From Diabrotica undecimpunctata (taxonomy: Eukaryota; Arthropoda; Insecta; Coleoptera; Chrysomelidae): DNA of 64,000 nt. The notes under the pieces were generated by a model. The model was not told the origin of the DNA. It did no database searches and was given only the letters and a program-made list of their open reading frames with translations. The DNA lies in the NCBI RefSeq assembly GCF_040954645.1, contig NC_092808.1, positions 86,187,389-86,251,388 on the forward strand, read 5' to 3'. A program made the position numbers and the translations under genes. The stretch's first letter is position 1. The number at the start of each line of letters is the position of its first letter. This document shows, piece after piece, positions 22,851-35,202 of this stretch.

Positions 22851-24716
22851 CCAGTCGCGACGTACAGCCCCTCAAATGATAGGATTTAACCAATAAAATA
22901 CAATAAGACAGAAAAATCAAATATAGCAGCATGTCAAAAAGGCCTTAATTATATATCTTCGTTTCTATAAGTCCAATCGTGACGTACAGTATCTCAAATG
23001 ACAGGATTTAACCAATTGAAAACAATGAAATAAAAAAATGAAATACAGCAACATGTCCAAAGGGCCGTAGTCACGTATCTTCGGTCCTATTAGTCCAATC
23101 GTGACGTATAGTACCTCTAATGATAGGATTTAACATAAATAATGCAATGGGATAGAAACATCATATGCAGAACAATGTCAAAAGGGCCTTAGTTGTGAAT
23201 CTTTAGTTCTATTAGTCCAATCATGATGTGCAGTACCTCAAATGAAAGGATTTGACAAATAAAATACAATGAGGTATAAAAATTAAATGGAGTAGCATGT
23301 CAAAATGGCCTTAGTTATGTATCTTCGGTCCTATTAGTCCAATCGTGACGTAAGATACCTCAAATGATAGCACTTAACCAATAGAATACAATGACATAGA
23401 AATCAAATACAGCATCACGTCAAAAGGGCCTTAGTTACGTATCTTCGTTTTTAGTGGCCGAATCGTGACGTACAGTACCTCAAATGATAGGATTTAACCA
23501 ATCGATTACAATAACATAGAAAAATAAAATACATCAGCTTGTCAAAAGGGCCTTAGTTATGTATCTGCGGTCCTATTAGTCCAATCGTGACGTTTCGTAC
23601 CTCAAATGATAGAATTTAACTAATAGAATACAATGAGATATAAAAATTAAATAGAGTAGCCTGGCAAAAGGGCCTTAGTTATGTATCTTTGATCCTATTA
23701 GTCCAATCGTGACGTACAGTACCTCAAATGGTACAATTTAACCAATAGAATACTACGACGTAGAAATCAAATACATTAACACCAAAAGGACCTTAGGTAT
23801 ATATATATTATGTATATATATATACCTTAGGTATATATATATTATATATATTATCCTATATATGTTATGTCAAAAGAGCCTTAGTTGCGTATCTCCGGTC
23901 CTATAGGTCTAATCATGACATATGGAGCCTAAAATGATAGGATTTAACGGAGATAATACGATGGTGGAGAAAAATTAAACATGGCGGCATGTATTAACAC
24001 CTTAAACTGGCAGCAATAAAACGAATTAACGCACAGAAGTGTGTGACATATTACGTGACAGGATTATTAGCGAATACCATACGATTACGTCATGCATATC
24101 TTTGCATACGTCCACTTTTAGTTAACTACTTAGTATGTATTCAGTACTTTGCTTTACGGTTGTTGAGGCATGGGCTCTTAAACAGAAGAATGTTAAAAAT
24201 CTTGAAAGATTTGAGATGTGGTGCTACCGCCGTATACTAAAAATAAGTTGGGTGGATAAAATTACAAATGAAGAGGTAATACGCAGAATAAATAACGATC
24301 CAAAAGTTATACTGAATATAAAAAAGAGAAAACTTGAATAGTTTGGCCACCTGATGAGAGGACAAAAGTACACATTCCTACAAAATATAATGCAAGGAAA
24401 AATCCAAGGACGCAGAAATCCAGGCCGTATAAGAATGTCCTGGATGAGAAATTTAAGAGAGTGGTTTGGCTGTACCACTAACGAATTATTCAAAACAGCA
24501 GTAAATAAAATTAGAATCGCCCTAATGATATCCAATCTCCGATAGGAGAGGCACTTAAAGAAGAAGATATGATAAACTCGAAAAATCTCCAACGTTCACT
24601 GTTAGACATATGCCTCCCGTTCAGTGCACACATTTACTGCTCCTTGACGCTGTGATGAGAATGAGATAGGATTTAACAAATAGAATGACAGAAAACTAAA
24701 CAAGACAGTGTGTCAA
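22851..24716. repeat. 122-bp tandem satellite, about ten units
   Basis: Units begin at about 22,851, 22,973, 23,095, 23,217, 23,339, 23,459, 23,581, 23,702 and 23,908, a period of 120-122 bp. Each carries CCAATCGTGACGTACAGTAC-like and TCAAATGATAGGATTTAAC blocks, then AGGGCCTTAGTTATGTATC. Unit 8 is expanded by an AT-rich palindromic insert (about 23,795-23,870). A LINE 3' end (about 24,000-24,635) separates unit 9 from a diverged last unit (24,636-24,716). Confidence 0.92.
24000..24570 (+). pseudogene. LINE ORF2 3' end, inside satellite
   Basis: Plus strand. WALKQKNVKNLERFEMWCYRR, ILKISWVDKITNEEVIRRI, a stop, FGHLMRGQKYTFLQNIMQGK, WMRNLREWFGCTTNELFKTA and IRIALMISNLR followed by TAG and a short AAAGAAGAAGA tail at about 24,560. 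This is the same ORF2 C-terminal family as at 5,869, 19,530 and 42,620, but a longer and diverged piece. Upstream (24,000-24,130) similarity fades. Its insertion splits the 122-bp array, so the array predates it. Confidence 0.75.
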
Positions 24717-24734
24717 ACGTGGAATGCGTCGCAG

Positions 24735-25015
24735 AACGTGAAATATTAGCGTAAAATATCCATTTAATTTTTTTCCTCAGTTGAATAATTCCTGCTGGTA
24801 TTTGGTCTAAGCTTACTTCTTTTCCCCATTCAAGCTGTTTCATAGCTAATTCTACTTCCTCTTTATAGTGCTCTGTTCATCTGTTTTGGTAAAACATAAA
24901 ACAGTTGTTTCAGATATCTTTATCGCGTTTCCTTTTTTTATCGATGAATATGCTGTCGTTTTCATCTTCTACTATTTCATATGGAGCTACACGATTAACA
25001 ATTCCAAATCAAGAA
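24735..25015 (-). pseudogene. LINE RT N-terminal fragment
   Basis: The minus strand encodes APYEIVEDENDSIFIDKK, a break, then YKEEVELAMKQLEWGKEV and LDQIPAGIIQL. This is the linker and first RT helix (normally ...AIKKLK.GKA.G.D.IP.E..) of an RTE-like LINE. Only about 90 codons survive. Confidence 0.5.
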
Positions 25016-25059
25016 AACACAAATAACACTCAGAATTATATTATACAACTAATAGTCGA

Positions 25060-25310
25060 AAAATGAAGAGCAAGAGATAGATAATCAGACAATTAAGATC
25101 AGCGCTACATGATGCACGCAATTCCACATTTGAACACTACATTAGTACATTGTCTAAAGAAAATCATTCACTATGGATAGCAACAAAAACACTTAAAGAG
25201 ACCTGAACAATACAACCCACCAAATAAGAAAGATGACGTTAGTTGAGGAAGATCAGACCAGGAAAAAATGTCAACATTTTCAGAATACCAGATAATAATA
25301 ATCAAGCAAT
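25060..25310 (+). pseudogene. Jockey-like LINE linker fragment
   Basis: Plus strand, reading LRSALHDARNSTFEHYISTL, SKENHSLWIATKTLKE and, after a frameshift, a piece ending STFSEY. This corresponds to the segment between endonuclease and RT in Jockey-like ORF2. No catalytic motifs are present. The following 25,311-25,890 holds nothing recognisable. Confidence 0.5.
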
Positions 25311-25889
25311 AGAACACTGAAAACTTTTGTTTTTAACTGTACGCCCGTGAATGACTTATTATTTTTTAAATAACACTTAATATTGCACTTTTTTATTGTA
25401 TTTTTTCATCTTTCAAGATAATTCTTATAGGAATATATTTATTTATAACATACGGTCTTATGGTCTTATTACGGCTTTAAGATTATACGACCTAAATGTA
25501 TCTTGTAACGCACTGCTGATTGAGAATTATGTTTGTAATGCGATAAGAGGTCCGGATATACGAGACACCAGTGACTCATGCCGCACTGATAAAAATCCAA
25601 CAGGAATCTGCATTTCTATAAAAAAAATAGAATAATTTGTTTTGTGTATTAATTTAGTTTAGTTTAGTCGAACAAGAGTTGCAGTAACAGATTTTTCTAA
25701 ATATAGAATGTAAACCATATTTCCAATGCTTTGTGAAAGAGAACCAGTTTATAATATTCCGGACGACGTAATAACACCTTATTTTAGAATATTGGTCGTT
25801 GAATTGAAATCATTGTTCAAGAAACGAATTATTCATGTGCAGATGTTTTACTATAAAAACATGTAAAACCAAAATCTCGATTAAAAAAG

Positions 25890-26504
25890 TTGCAACCAGC
25901 TACTCACGATGAAACTTAACCCCATAATTGATTTTACAAGTGATAAAATGGGTCGACAAAAGACCAGCTTTAATCCTTACAACATTTAAACATAATAGTT
26001 GTATCTTGGTTTAATCAAATGAAAAGAAAAATTATACACAAGTACTAAAACCACAAACTATTCTCGATTATAACTTGGTGAAAAAGAGTGTTGATTTTAG
26101 TGATCAAGTGGCTTCTTACCAAAGCCCAATACGCAAAATTCTGAAGTGGTACCGGAAAGTGGCAGTGGAATTAATATTTAATGCCGCATTTAATACCGTA
26201 GTAGTCAATGCTAAGTTGCTAAATAATAGAAAACGTAAAAAAAGCGACAACCTATCCTTATGTTCAGACTGGAGTTAGCGAAAGCATTTGCAATTAAAGA
26301 AATGTTGTAACCCTCACGACCAGTTACACCCAAAAATACCATCTCAGGCAAAGCGATGTAGATAATACAAAGAGAAGAAAGTGTACAAGATGTTACAAAC
26401 TTTTAAGAAGAAGCATGACTAGTAGAAAGTTAAAACATACTGTGAAGAATGTGATGGCAATACTGCAATATGTCTAGTCTGCTTCATTGAAGCACATTAA
26501 AAAA
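25890..26504 (+). pseudogene. piggyBac transposase C-terminal remnant
   Basis: Plus strand. KWVDKRPALILTTF, LKPQTILDYNLVKKSVDFSD, YQSPIRKILKWYRKVAVEL and FNAAFNTVVVNAKLL match the C-terminal third of piggyBac-type transposases, including the last catalytic Asp region (DYN..K..VD.SDQ). A Cys-rich terminal domain follows in pieces (CTRCYKLL, then YCEECDGNTAICLVCFIEAH and stop at about 26,500). Stops interrupt it and the first two catalytic Asp are absent. Confidence 0.7.
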
Positions 26505-26655
26505 TAATTTTTCTTATACAGGAACTATTATTGAGTAAAAACGTATTGTGCCTCAAGTGGCCTATAGTATTGGAAGTCGTAAGTTGATAGTTTCTAGTAG
26601 AACGTTTTTATTGTTAATTACCTCCGTAAAAGTGAGTTATAGTATTTATAAAAAG

Positions 26656-26992
26656 ATGGATGTAAATAATATGCCTTCGACATCTAAAAAAGCTAGATGT
26701 GAACATAAACGTAGATTGACCACTGCTGAATTAAAATCATTGTTAGAAGCATCTGTCGAGGACGATGTAGATTAAATGAATGATGGAAGTGACTCTGATT
26801 GACTCTGACGAAATATTTGCACAAAGTCGTTCAGAAAAATCGAGGATTGCGTTTTGGAAAGAGACAACACAAACAGAATTTAAGACTTTTCTCGGACTTA
26901 TGTTCCATATGGGGACAATTAAGATGAACCGTCTGAATGAGTACTGGAAAAGTATGGGTAACTTCTATAATAGTGTTGACTTGACTAGATAA
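26656..26992 (+). pseudogene. piggyBac transposase N-terminal remnant
   Basis: Starts MDVNNMPSTSKKARCEHKRR and LTTAELKSLLEASVEDDVD, a typical acidic piggyBac N-terminus. After stops and a shift it continues with FWKETTQTEFKTFLGLMFHMGTI and RLNEYWKSMG up to a stop at 26,992. Because this N-terminus lies downstream of the C-terminal remnant at 25,890-26,504 on the same strand, the two are separate copies or a tandem rearrangement. Confidence 0.65.
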
Positions 26993-28484
26993 TTGCTCAT
27001 AGCCCATATTAAGAAATAAGCGAATAGACAATCCTCACTTGTCAAAGAAACTAAAAAAACGTAAAGTGGTCTAAAAACTAAAAAGTCCCCTATTCAAACT
27101 GTTTTTAATAAAAAATTTAATATGTTTAAGTTTTTTTAATATACCCTAAAACTGAAAGCGCAAAGAATCGATTGCAAGTTACAAAATACTTGTAGAGTCA
27201 TACTGTTTGGACAAGTACGGTTGTTTAAATAATCGGTTTCTGTCATAAACAAATTGAATAAATTGTAAAATATTTTTTGATCTGCTTGATATTTAGCACA
27301 CTTTAATAACTGATCAATTGCCATAATTTCAAGTAGCTATATTACCTGTCGTTAGGCAAAAAACAAAGTTATTAACATTTATAAATTACTACAAACATAA
27401 TATCTTAAAGTTTACGGTTTTTTGAAATTATATCAATTATTTATGTATTTAAATTTGGTATTTCTCTACATAAAAAACTTTTTATGGTCTACAACTTTTA
27501 TTTGAATTATTTTTCTTTAGAATGTATACAAAACGTTTTATAAGCAAAAAATTTTTTTTTGCCTTTTAAGATTGTTTAAAAAAACAAAGCAAAATCAAGT
27601 GTACGTCTTTACGAATTTTTCGTCAGCTACCCCTCATACTATTTAGAATTTAAATTTCTGTATAAGATTTTTTTAAACTATTTAGCGAGGTTCCGTGAAC
27701 TACTTTCTTATGGCATGGTCAAAGTCAAATATTATTTTTTTATGTGATTAAGCCACAATTATTGGTCGTTATTGAGATGAAAATTACATTTTTAATTAAC
27801 TAATATTTAACGTTTTGATTTCCACTATTATTTTGCAATAACTTTGTTTATTGTACAAATTATGTAAACATGTGTATACACATTTTGAACAAAAAAACGT
27901 TTTTTGAGAACGATTTCCGGAATGGAAATAAAAATTTCAAACATTAACAGGATCACAACCAATAATTAAGGCCTCAATACCATAAAACCATAATATTTAT
28001 CTCAAACTATTCACCGATAGCTTCGACTAAACAGCTTGTAAATTGAAATTTATGTAAAATATTCCCCTACACGATTCTCTGGGCAAAAATATCTAGGTTG
28101 AATAAATATAACATCTAAACGAAGAAAAAACCCGTTGAGACTGCAACTTGTGAGCAGGTAGTTTCAATGTCGTTCTTTGAACTTGAACCCAAAGCGATCG
28201 ATATTTAGGTATCAAATATTATTTTAAGGATTAATACCGGCAACATCTATTGGCTCTAAAATGATGCCAAATACAGTGATTTTACCGCTAGATGTTAAAA
28301 CGTAGGTATGACGTAAAAAATTAAATATATAAAAAAAAATCGGAATATTGAAAAACCGACAACAGTGCCAAGCCTACAAAGGTGCACTAAACGAACATAC
28401 ACAATTTATAAATAGAAAATGATAGCAATTCTTGGTGATGCTAAATTACTGCAACGTGAAAAGAGTTTAAAAGGATAGCGGGAT
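26993..28484. other. AT-rich stretch, nothing recognised
   Basis: No coding similarity or inverted repeat found in about 1.5 kb; homopolymer runs are frequent. Confidence 0.4.
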
Positions 28485-28487
28485 GTA

Positions 28488-28574
<87 letters not shown>
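28485..28574. repeat. (AT)n microsatellite
   Basis: About 90 bp of AT dinucleotides. Open frames of alternating '(IY)n' through it are artefacts. Confidence 0.97.
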
Positions 28575-28576
<2 letters not shown>

Positions 28577-28979
28577 TTTGTGTTTGGGAGAAACATGATA
28601 ACTCCAAAATAGCGAAAATTTTGTTAAGTCCTGCACTGCATTTTGTTTTTGATCTATTTTCGTTTGATCTGACTATGGTATGTTCATCACGTCTAGAAAA
28701 CGTTCCACGGCTTGGTATAATATCGATAAGTCCCTATTATTCAAATTTTGTTTGATAACATGAATATATCAAACTTTTCTTTTCGTTATTCTGTACTTAT
28801 CATAATTATTCATGAGCATTTGGTCGTATTCACGAACGTGTCGATTGCATTATGTTAGTGTTAAGGTCTATCGATGGCCATTTAGTTACACTTAGTCAGT
28901 TAGTCAGTATTAAATTTAGTTTGTCTAAATCTTTCGAAGGTGAATGACGCAGTAAATGCGATCGAGTAATTTGGTAAGC

Positions 28980-31900
28980 ATGGCTTATAATACAAGTTCT
29001 CGTATTACAAAAATGATTGAGATGTGTTTATTAGAAAATGAACAGTCGTCTTTTAATAATGTAAGTATTTTAATGTTTAATTTTATGTGGTAAATAATTA
29101 CTCAATTTTTGTGTACAAGAATATATAAGAGTGTATAAGAATACTTATATTAGTATTTAATGTATGATTTATAATAAATTTCATTTTTTTTAGGTAAGCA
29201 CGGATGTTACTAGCAACATTTTGGATGGCTCGTTTCTCACTAGTGTAGAACTGACTGATGTTGAATCAGCTTCATATCCAGGCCCCTCTGGAAGTAAAGA
29301 AAACAATTTGCACGTTTTAAAACCAGCACTATGTTCACCAGTAAATCTTGAAGAAAATAGTCATCTACTGAATGTATTAGCTTCTGAAGTAACTTCTGGT
29401 GATGATTTTAGTTCTGAATCTAGCGATTTGTGGGAACCATCAGATTCTGAACATGAACATGAAAAAGCGGATTCCGAAGACCCTCAAAACGAGTTAGATG
29501 ATCACTTTCCTTTGGCGCAAATAACTGCAAAAAAAAAAAGAAAAAAGAACCAAGGTCCAATGCAACGGAAATTAAGAAAAGGCCGTTCTGATAAAAAAAG
29601 AAAGGGTGAGGAATACATTACTGCTAAAGGTAAGAGCATTTCAGCTAAAATTTCGATACCTGTGTCCACAAACTGTCTGGCAAAATGTCATGAAAAGACT
29701 GCCTCTGTTGATCTAAAGCAAATTTTTAGAGACTACGGCAACTAGGGATATACAGAAACGTTCTTTGGCTAGTTTAATAACAGTAAAACCTACAGAAAGA
29801 ACACGGCGTGGTAACTCTGTCAAAAATAGGCGATTTACAGTTATTTATAAGTTGGAGAATATAGATGGTAATATCTGTAAATGTTGCTACTTGAAAGTAT
29901 TTGGCGAAAACAAAGGTTTCTTAGATGACGTTGTTAAAAAAAAAAGAAAGCAGCTCCTACTTCTATCATATTTACGTCCGATGAAAAAGGTATGCAGCCT
30001 TCAGGTAACAAGCCATCAAAAGCAGATATCTCATTTGCTCGAAATTTTATTAATACATTTCCAAAATATAAAAGCCACTACAGTAGAAGTCACACTTCGA
30101 AGCAGTATTTAGGGCAAGAATTAAATTTCCAAATCTTATATACGCTATATAAAGAAAAATTCAATGACACAAAATCTAATGCAACTGACGCCCCCTTGAG
30201 TTTAAGTGTTTTTTGAAATTTATTTAAAAATCTCAATTTAAAGTTTAAGAACCTATCATGGGGAACACTTAATCGAATTCTGTAAACAGCACTCTCTGAA
30301 AATCCTAAACGGATTCTACCAACATAAAAACATACATAAGTACACCTGGGTTCAACCAACGAGAAACACAAAGTCAATTATAGATTATGTCATCACAAAA
30401 CAAGAAACACACATACAAGTTAAAGACATAAGAGTATAAAGAGGACCGGAGTGCGAAACTGACCACTATATGGTAAGATCAAAATGTTACCTACATTATC
30501 GACCTTGGCTACTACATCAAAATGACAACCAACTAGCTCAATCAAAACCCCTGGAATCGAATCTACCTAAATACAATATTGATGCACTGCAAAACGACTC
30601 GACATCATTCTTATATAAGCTGCGACTCAGCCAAAAATTGGCAAACATGATCTACTCCTCAGCCCAGAATACCTATAAAGAGATAATCAATAAAATCAAT
30701 GAAGCAGCTTACGAAGCGCTCGGCACAATCCAAAAGAACAAAAAGAATACTCCATTGTGGTGGACATCGCCAATGCAGTAGACAACAAGAAACAAGCATA
30801 TCAAAAGTGGCTACAAACAAATGATCAAGATGATAGACGAACATATGCAAGATCAAACAGAGAAGTAAAAAATTTAGTTACTAAAGCAAAAAATATTTCC
30901 TGGGAAAGTAAATGCGAAGAACTCAACAAATATATAGGGTCAACAAGATCAAGGGAAGCATGGAAAACGGTAAAAAATCTGAGAACAAACAGAAAAGAAA
31001 CGAGAATAGAAGAAAGATCATGAATCGAACACTACTCACAACTTTTGACTGAAACAAAACCTCAATTCACGAACATCAGTTCAACAACATATGAACTGGA
31101 ATTCAGTGAAGACGATGAAATATCAGTACAGGAAGTCGAGAATGCAATACAAACTCTAAAAAATCGGAAGTTATGCGGACCACAAGGTATACCAAATGAA
31201 TTATTAAAACATAGCCCACAAGTATTACGGGAATTACTGGCGTATGTCTTCACCTTATTCTATAATGGACACGACTTACCACCGGAGTGGACAAAAGCAC
31301 ATTTTAATGACATCTACAAAAAAGAAGATAGAAAGAATTGTTTAAACTACAGGGGGCTAAGTGTCATAAATTCACTCTCAAGACTGTATGGAAAAATAAT
31401 AAAAAACAACATTGAAAAAGAGATGACAGATGTTGAAGAACAGAATGGCTTTCGTGCAGGCAGATCCTGTATGGACAGTATATTCTCTCTAAAGCAAGTT
31501 ATCGTGAAAAGATAAGCCCACAACCTTTCAACTTATATAGTCTTTATAGATCTGACAAAGGCATACGATAGTGTACCACTTTCAATGCTTTGGGTAGCAA
31601 TGGAGAAACAAGGAATAAGCAAAAAAAAATATACAAGCAGTACAACAACTCTACAAAAATATGACGGCAAACATTAAAACTGGAAATAGATTAACTAGAG
31701 AAATTCCTATTAGTTAGGGCCTAAAGCAAGGCTGCTGCATAGCACCTACACTCTTTAAAATATATCTAAATGAGGCACTCTCAGTGTGGAGAAGAAAGTG
31801 CTGCAATATGGGCATCCCAATCGGAGATGATAGATTGTACACGATACACTTCGCTGACGACCAAGCCATTCTAGCTGAAGATGAGAGTGATGTAGGCTAC

Positions 31901-33620
31901 ATGCTTAGAAAACTGGAAGATGAGTATACCAAATGGGGCCTCACAATTAATATACAAAAAACTGACTACTTAGTTGTAGGAGAAAAACCAGAAAGCCTAC
32001 AAATCGAAATGGGAACTATAAAACCAACAGACAATTTCAAATACTTGGGAGTCCAAATAACATCAAAAGCAGGAAGTAGCGAAGAAATACACTCCAGGAT
32101 TGGCCAAGCAAGATCAGCCACCAGACAGCTACACGGACTATTATGGAATAAAAAAATAACAAAAGAAAATAAAAGAAGAATCTATAAAACAATAATAGAA
32201 AGTATTGGGCTGTACGGCGCCGAACTCTGGGAAATAAACCAAAGAAACAAATCAAAAATTAAGGCCATGGAAATGAACTACTGGAGACGATGTTGCCAGC
32301 TCACTAGACTTGATAGGGTGAGAAACGAAGATATTCGGAGAGAAATGGAAATCGATCTAGACATAATAGACACAATCGAAGCCAAAAGACTTAACTGGTA
32401 TGGACACCTTCAGAGAATGCCTGAAAATAGATGGCCAAAAAAAAATAGAAGAATGGACTCTGCCTAATAGAAGAAAACGAGGTAGACCAAGACGATCCTG
32501 GAGAGACGATGTCGACGATGCAATGACCGCCAGAGATTTAACAACTGAAGATTGCTTCGACAGAAAACGCTTAAAATTAGGATGCGAGAAGCGGCGCCAA
32601 CTGTAAAAGACTCGCTTGTTATATATATATAGAAGCCATCTAAAACACTTGCAAAACCTGTGATTCAATATTTCTGAAAATAAAAAGCTGTGCCTCCGAA
32701 GAAGAAAAACAAAGATTAGAAAATGAACGCCAACAACACCAGGATAAGGCGTTCATTATACAACAAAACAAGGCGACAAAGAAGAAAGTATGCGGAGCTT
32801 AGGCAAGCTTGTAGTAGTTGCATTTGATTTGCAGAAGTGTTTGGCTACACCTAATTTGGCATCTAGTGTGGCTTTCTATAAAAGAAAGTTATGGAATTTC
32901 AATTTGACGATCCGCAATATCACCACAAAACGGTCATCTTGTTATGTGTGGCACGAAGGTGTAGCTCAACGAGGAGCTGATGAGATCGCATCTTGCTTAT
33001 TTCAGTTTATTAAAGAGTTGCCAGAACAGGTAGAAAAATTAGTCCTCTATTCTAATACGTGCCCAGCTCAAAATCGAAATAATATATTACCAATTATGTT
33101 TTTAAAAGCACTTAAAGAAAAGGAAACTCTAAAAGAAATTCATCATAAGTTCCTAGTTCCTGGTCATACTCATTTAGAATGTGATACAGACCATGCTACC
33201 TTAGAGTGATTTGTGATAAAAAGAAACTCCACAATTTCAGTTCTACAGGACTGAGTAATTAAAATGAGCCCTTGTTTTGACGTAAAATTTATGAAACAAA
33301 CTGACTTTTTCGGATTTTCCAAACTTCTAACAATGCATTTTATAAAAAGAAATGTTGATAAAGATAAAAATTCTTTTGTTTGGAACAGAGTATTTTGGCT
33401 ACATTACAAAAAGGATACTGATATAGGCTTCAAATACACATTAGATCCCAATGAACCGTTTCGTTCAATGTCCATGCTAAGAAGAGGCAGGTCAACTTCC
33501 ATATCTAATATTCAGATACTTCCAGCTTATAATGATCCTCTACCCATAGACTATTAAAAATATAAAGATATTCTCGACCTTCTATGCTTTAAAGATATAA
33601 TCATGGATTTTACCATTCGC
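28980..33620 (+). pseudogene. DUF7869-like gene, copy C (two exons, split by LINE)
   Basis: Plus strand. Exon 1 is 28,980-29,060 (27 codons, MAYNTSSRITKMIEMCLLEN..., donor GTAAGT). The intron is 133 bp ending TTTTTTTTAG, and exon 2 starts at 29,194 in frame. The N-terminus is acidic (SSESSDLWEPSDSEHEHE), then basic (KKKRKKNQGP), a Cys/His segment, and SFARNFINTFPKYKSHYSRS with QYLGQELNFQILYTLYKEKF (30,020-30,165). A 2.4-kb LINE interrupts after NLNLKFKNL (about 30,250). The gene resumes with NTCKTCDSIFLKIK and SEEEKQRLENERQQHQDKA (32,650-32,750), then VVVAFDLQKCLATPNLAS, CYVWHEGVAQRGADEIASCL, LVLYSNTCPAQNRNN and FLVPGHTHLECDTDHATLE, ending in LPAYNDPLP and YKDILDLL near 33,590. Frameshifts lie near 29,735, 29,945, 32,800 and 33,600, with stops at 30,214 and 33,208. 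Same family and exon layout as copy A. Confidence 0.78.
30255..32606 (+). pseudogene. RTE-like LINE ORF2, 5'-truncated, nested in copy C
   Basis: The plus-strand insertion starts within the endonuclease (LIEFCKQHSLKILNGF, YTWVQPTRNTKSIIDYVI, ETDHYMV). The RT follows: CGPQGIPNELLKHSP, NCLNYRGLSVINSLSRLYGK, NGFRAGRSCMDSIF, FIDLTKAYDSVP (catalytic Asp, about 31,550), GLKQGCCIAPTLF and IHFADDQAILAED (catalytic pair, about 31,850). The C-terminus reads RLNWYGHLQRMPENRWPKK, RRKRGRPRRSWRDDVDDAM and CEKRRQL with stop at 32,604-32,606. Stops at about 30,436, 31,021, 31,513 and 31,715 and shifts near 30,765, 31,625 and 32,435 make it dead. A short AT-rich tail to about 32,640 precedes the resumed host gene. 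A target duplication is not clear. Confidence 0.85.
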
Positions 33621-34906
33621 TTAAACACACTTAAACCAGTACCACACAATATACAAGCGACAGTGATGAAAATTTCGACGCGTAAATTTTAATTTGGTAC
33701 AAGTAAAGCCATATATTTAAACAGCACTAGTTGCTGTTTAAATTGGCGAAAATCGGCGAAATAGTTGTTTACCCTTGATTTGTTATAGATGAAATAAGCA
33801 AATCAAACTTACAGTTTTTTGTCCAGAAGAAGTAACACTTTTACACTGCACTTTTGTTTAAATTTTGAATATAAAAAAAATTTAACATTTATTACCAAAA
33901 CATTCCTTATTTTGTCCAAACTACTAAACTAATATTAAATTCTATTTATCGCTAGTTACTGATATGTTTACTGTTCGGAGGTTCGAACGAAACATTCATG
34001 TACAATTATTGTTTTCTATGTTTAGACATCTAATATATGAGTCAATAATTTCTCTTTTAATAGTAATCACCCAATGATTATTTATAGCCTCGTTTTATAA
34101 TCTTGTTGATATAAAACATATGGTACAGTCAAACAAAATATTTTCTGAAATACGTTTTTTAAAATTACTTGTATTTAGTTGAATATAGGCTAATTGCCTA
34201 TTTTCCCATAATATTTTTTATAAAGTAAATTCACACACATAAAACAGTCATTTGTAAAAATCTTTGTTAATGGCAGGAATCAACTGTCTATCTGAGTACT
34301 TTTATTGTTTCAGTGCTGATTAAAGGAAAGTTTAGAAACTGCAATAAATAAAATTCAAACTTATCCCCACATGTTAAGTCTGCAGATTCGCTGTTTGTAT
34401 TTTACTGAATTTTCGAAAACAATTCTAACTTTAAATTCGAACTCATGCTACTTGCTCTTTTGATTAATTCTCGACAACTATGTGAATTGTTTCTAATATG
34501 AGATAGGAATAACGTGAACTGAATTGAAAACTTCATGCGGATTTTACAATACATACTCTTTGGTAGACATTGTGTAAAACATTATTTGAGGTGCTGTAAA
34601 TAGCATTGGCTGTAAATTAAATTCCCGTATATATAGCAATAAACTTTACTCTTAGGTATATTCGGTACACATTTTGTGATTTAGTGTTAATCGTCAGCCC
34701 AAATCTGTTATGGAATGAGTAACTTTATCAAAGGTTTTAAAAATGCTACTATTTAAAAAAAATGTTATTCTTACAGAAGGATTATTTTTTAATCAATAAA
34801 TCAGTAACTTAATGAATAATGTGTATGTCATAGTGTATGTTTTTTTTTTTACTGGGAATAAGCCACAACTTTACTTCACACCACGGGCGTATAACTACAT
34901 CCCAGT
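33621..34906. other. AT-rich stretch, nothing recognised
   Basis: No protein similarity, inverted repeat or RNA gene detected in about 1.3 kb. Confidence 0.4.
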
Positions 34907-35202
34907 CTTCAAAACCTATAACATGAAATTTTAATTGTTTTGACAGCTAAAATGAGGCGTTTGACGTATGTTTAAAATACGATAAATTTAAACTTTTACA
35001 TTACAAACAATCTAAAAGGTTTAAAAGTGCTCTGTTTCAATTACATTAGCACTTTTTTCAAAACTACTCAACTTCTGCTAAAAATTAACTCAAAACCTTT
35101 TTCTTGGAGGCATTTCTCGTGACATGCGATAGTTTGTAATGTAAAAGTTTTAATTATTTTTCTACAACTCAAAATTAAAATTTCATGTTATAGGTTTTGA
35201 AG
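34907..35202. mobile_element. MITE-like element, 296 bp
   Basis: Terminal inverted repeats CTTCAAAACCTATAACATG (34,907 on) and its reverse complement ending at 35,202, extended by further inverted blocks such as AAACTTTTACATTACAAAC (34,993) against GTTTGTAATGTAAAAGTTT (35,131). No coding capacity. Confidence 0.75.

Noticed and set aside
28485..28574. Open reading frames of alternating Ile-Tyr on both strands, also at 22,263-22,317
   Set aside because: They are translations of (AT)n microsatellites, not genes.
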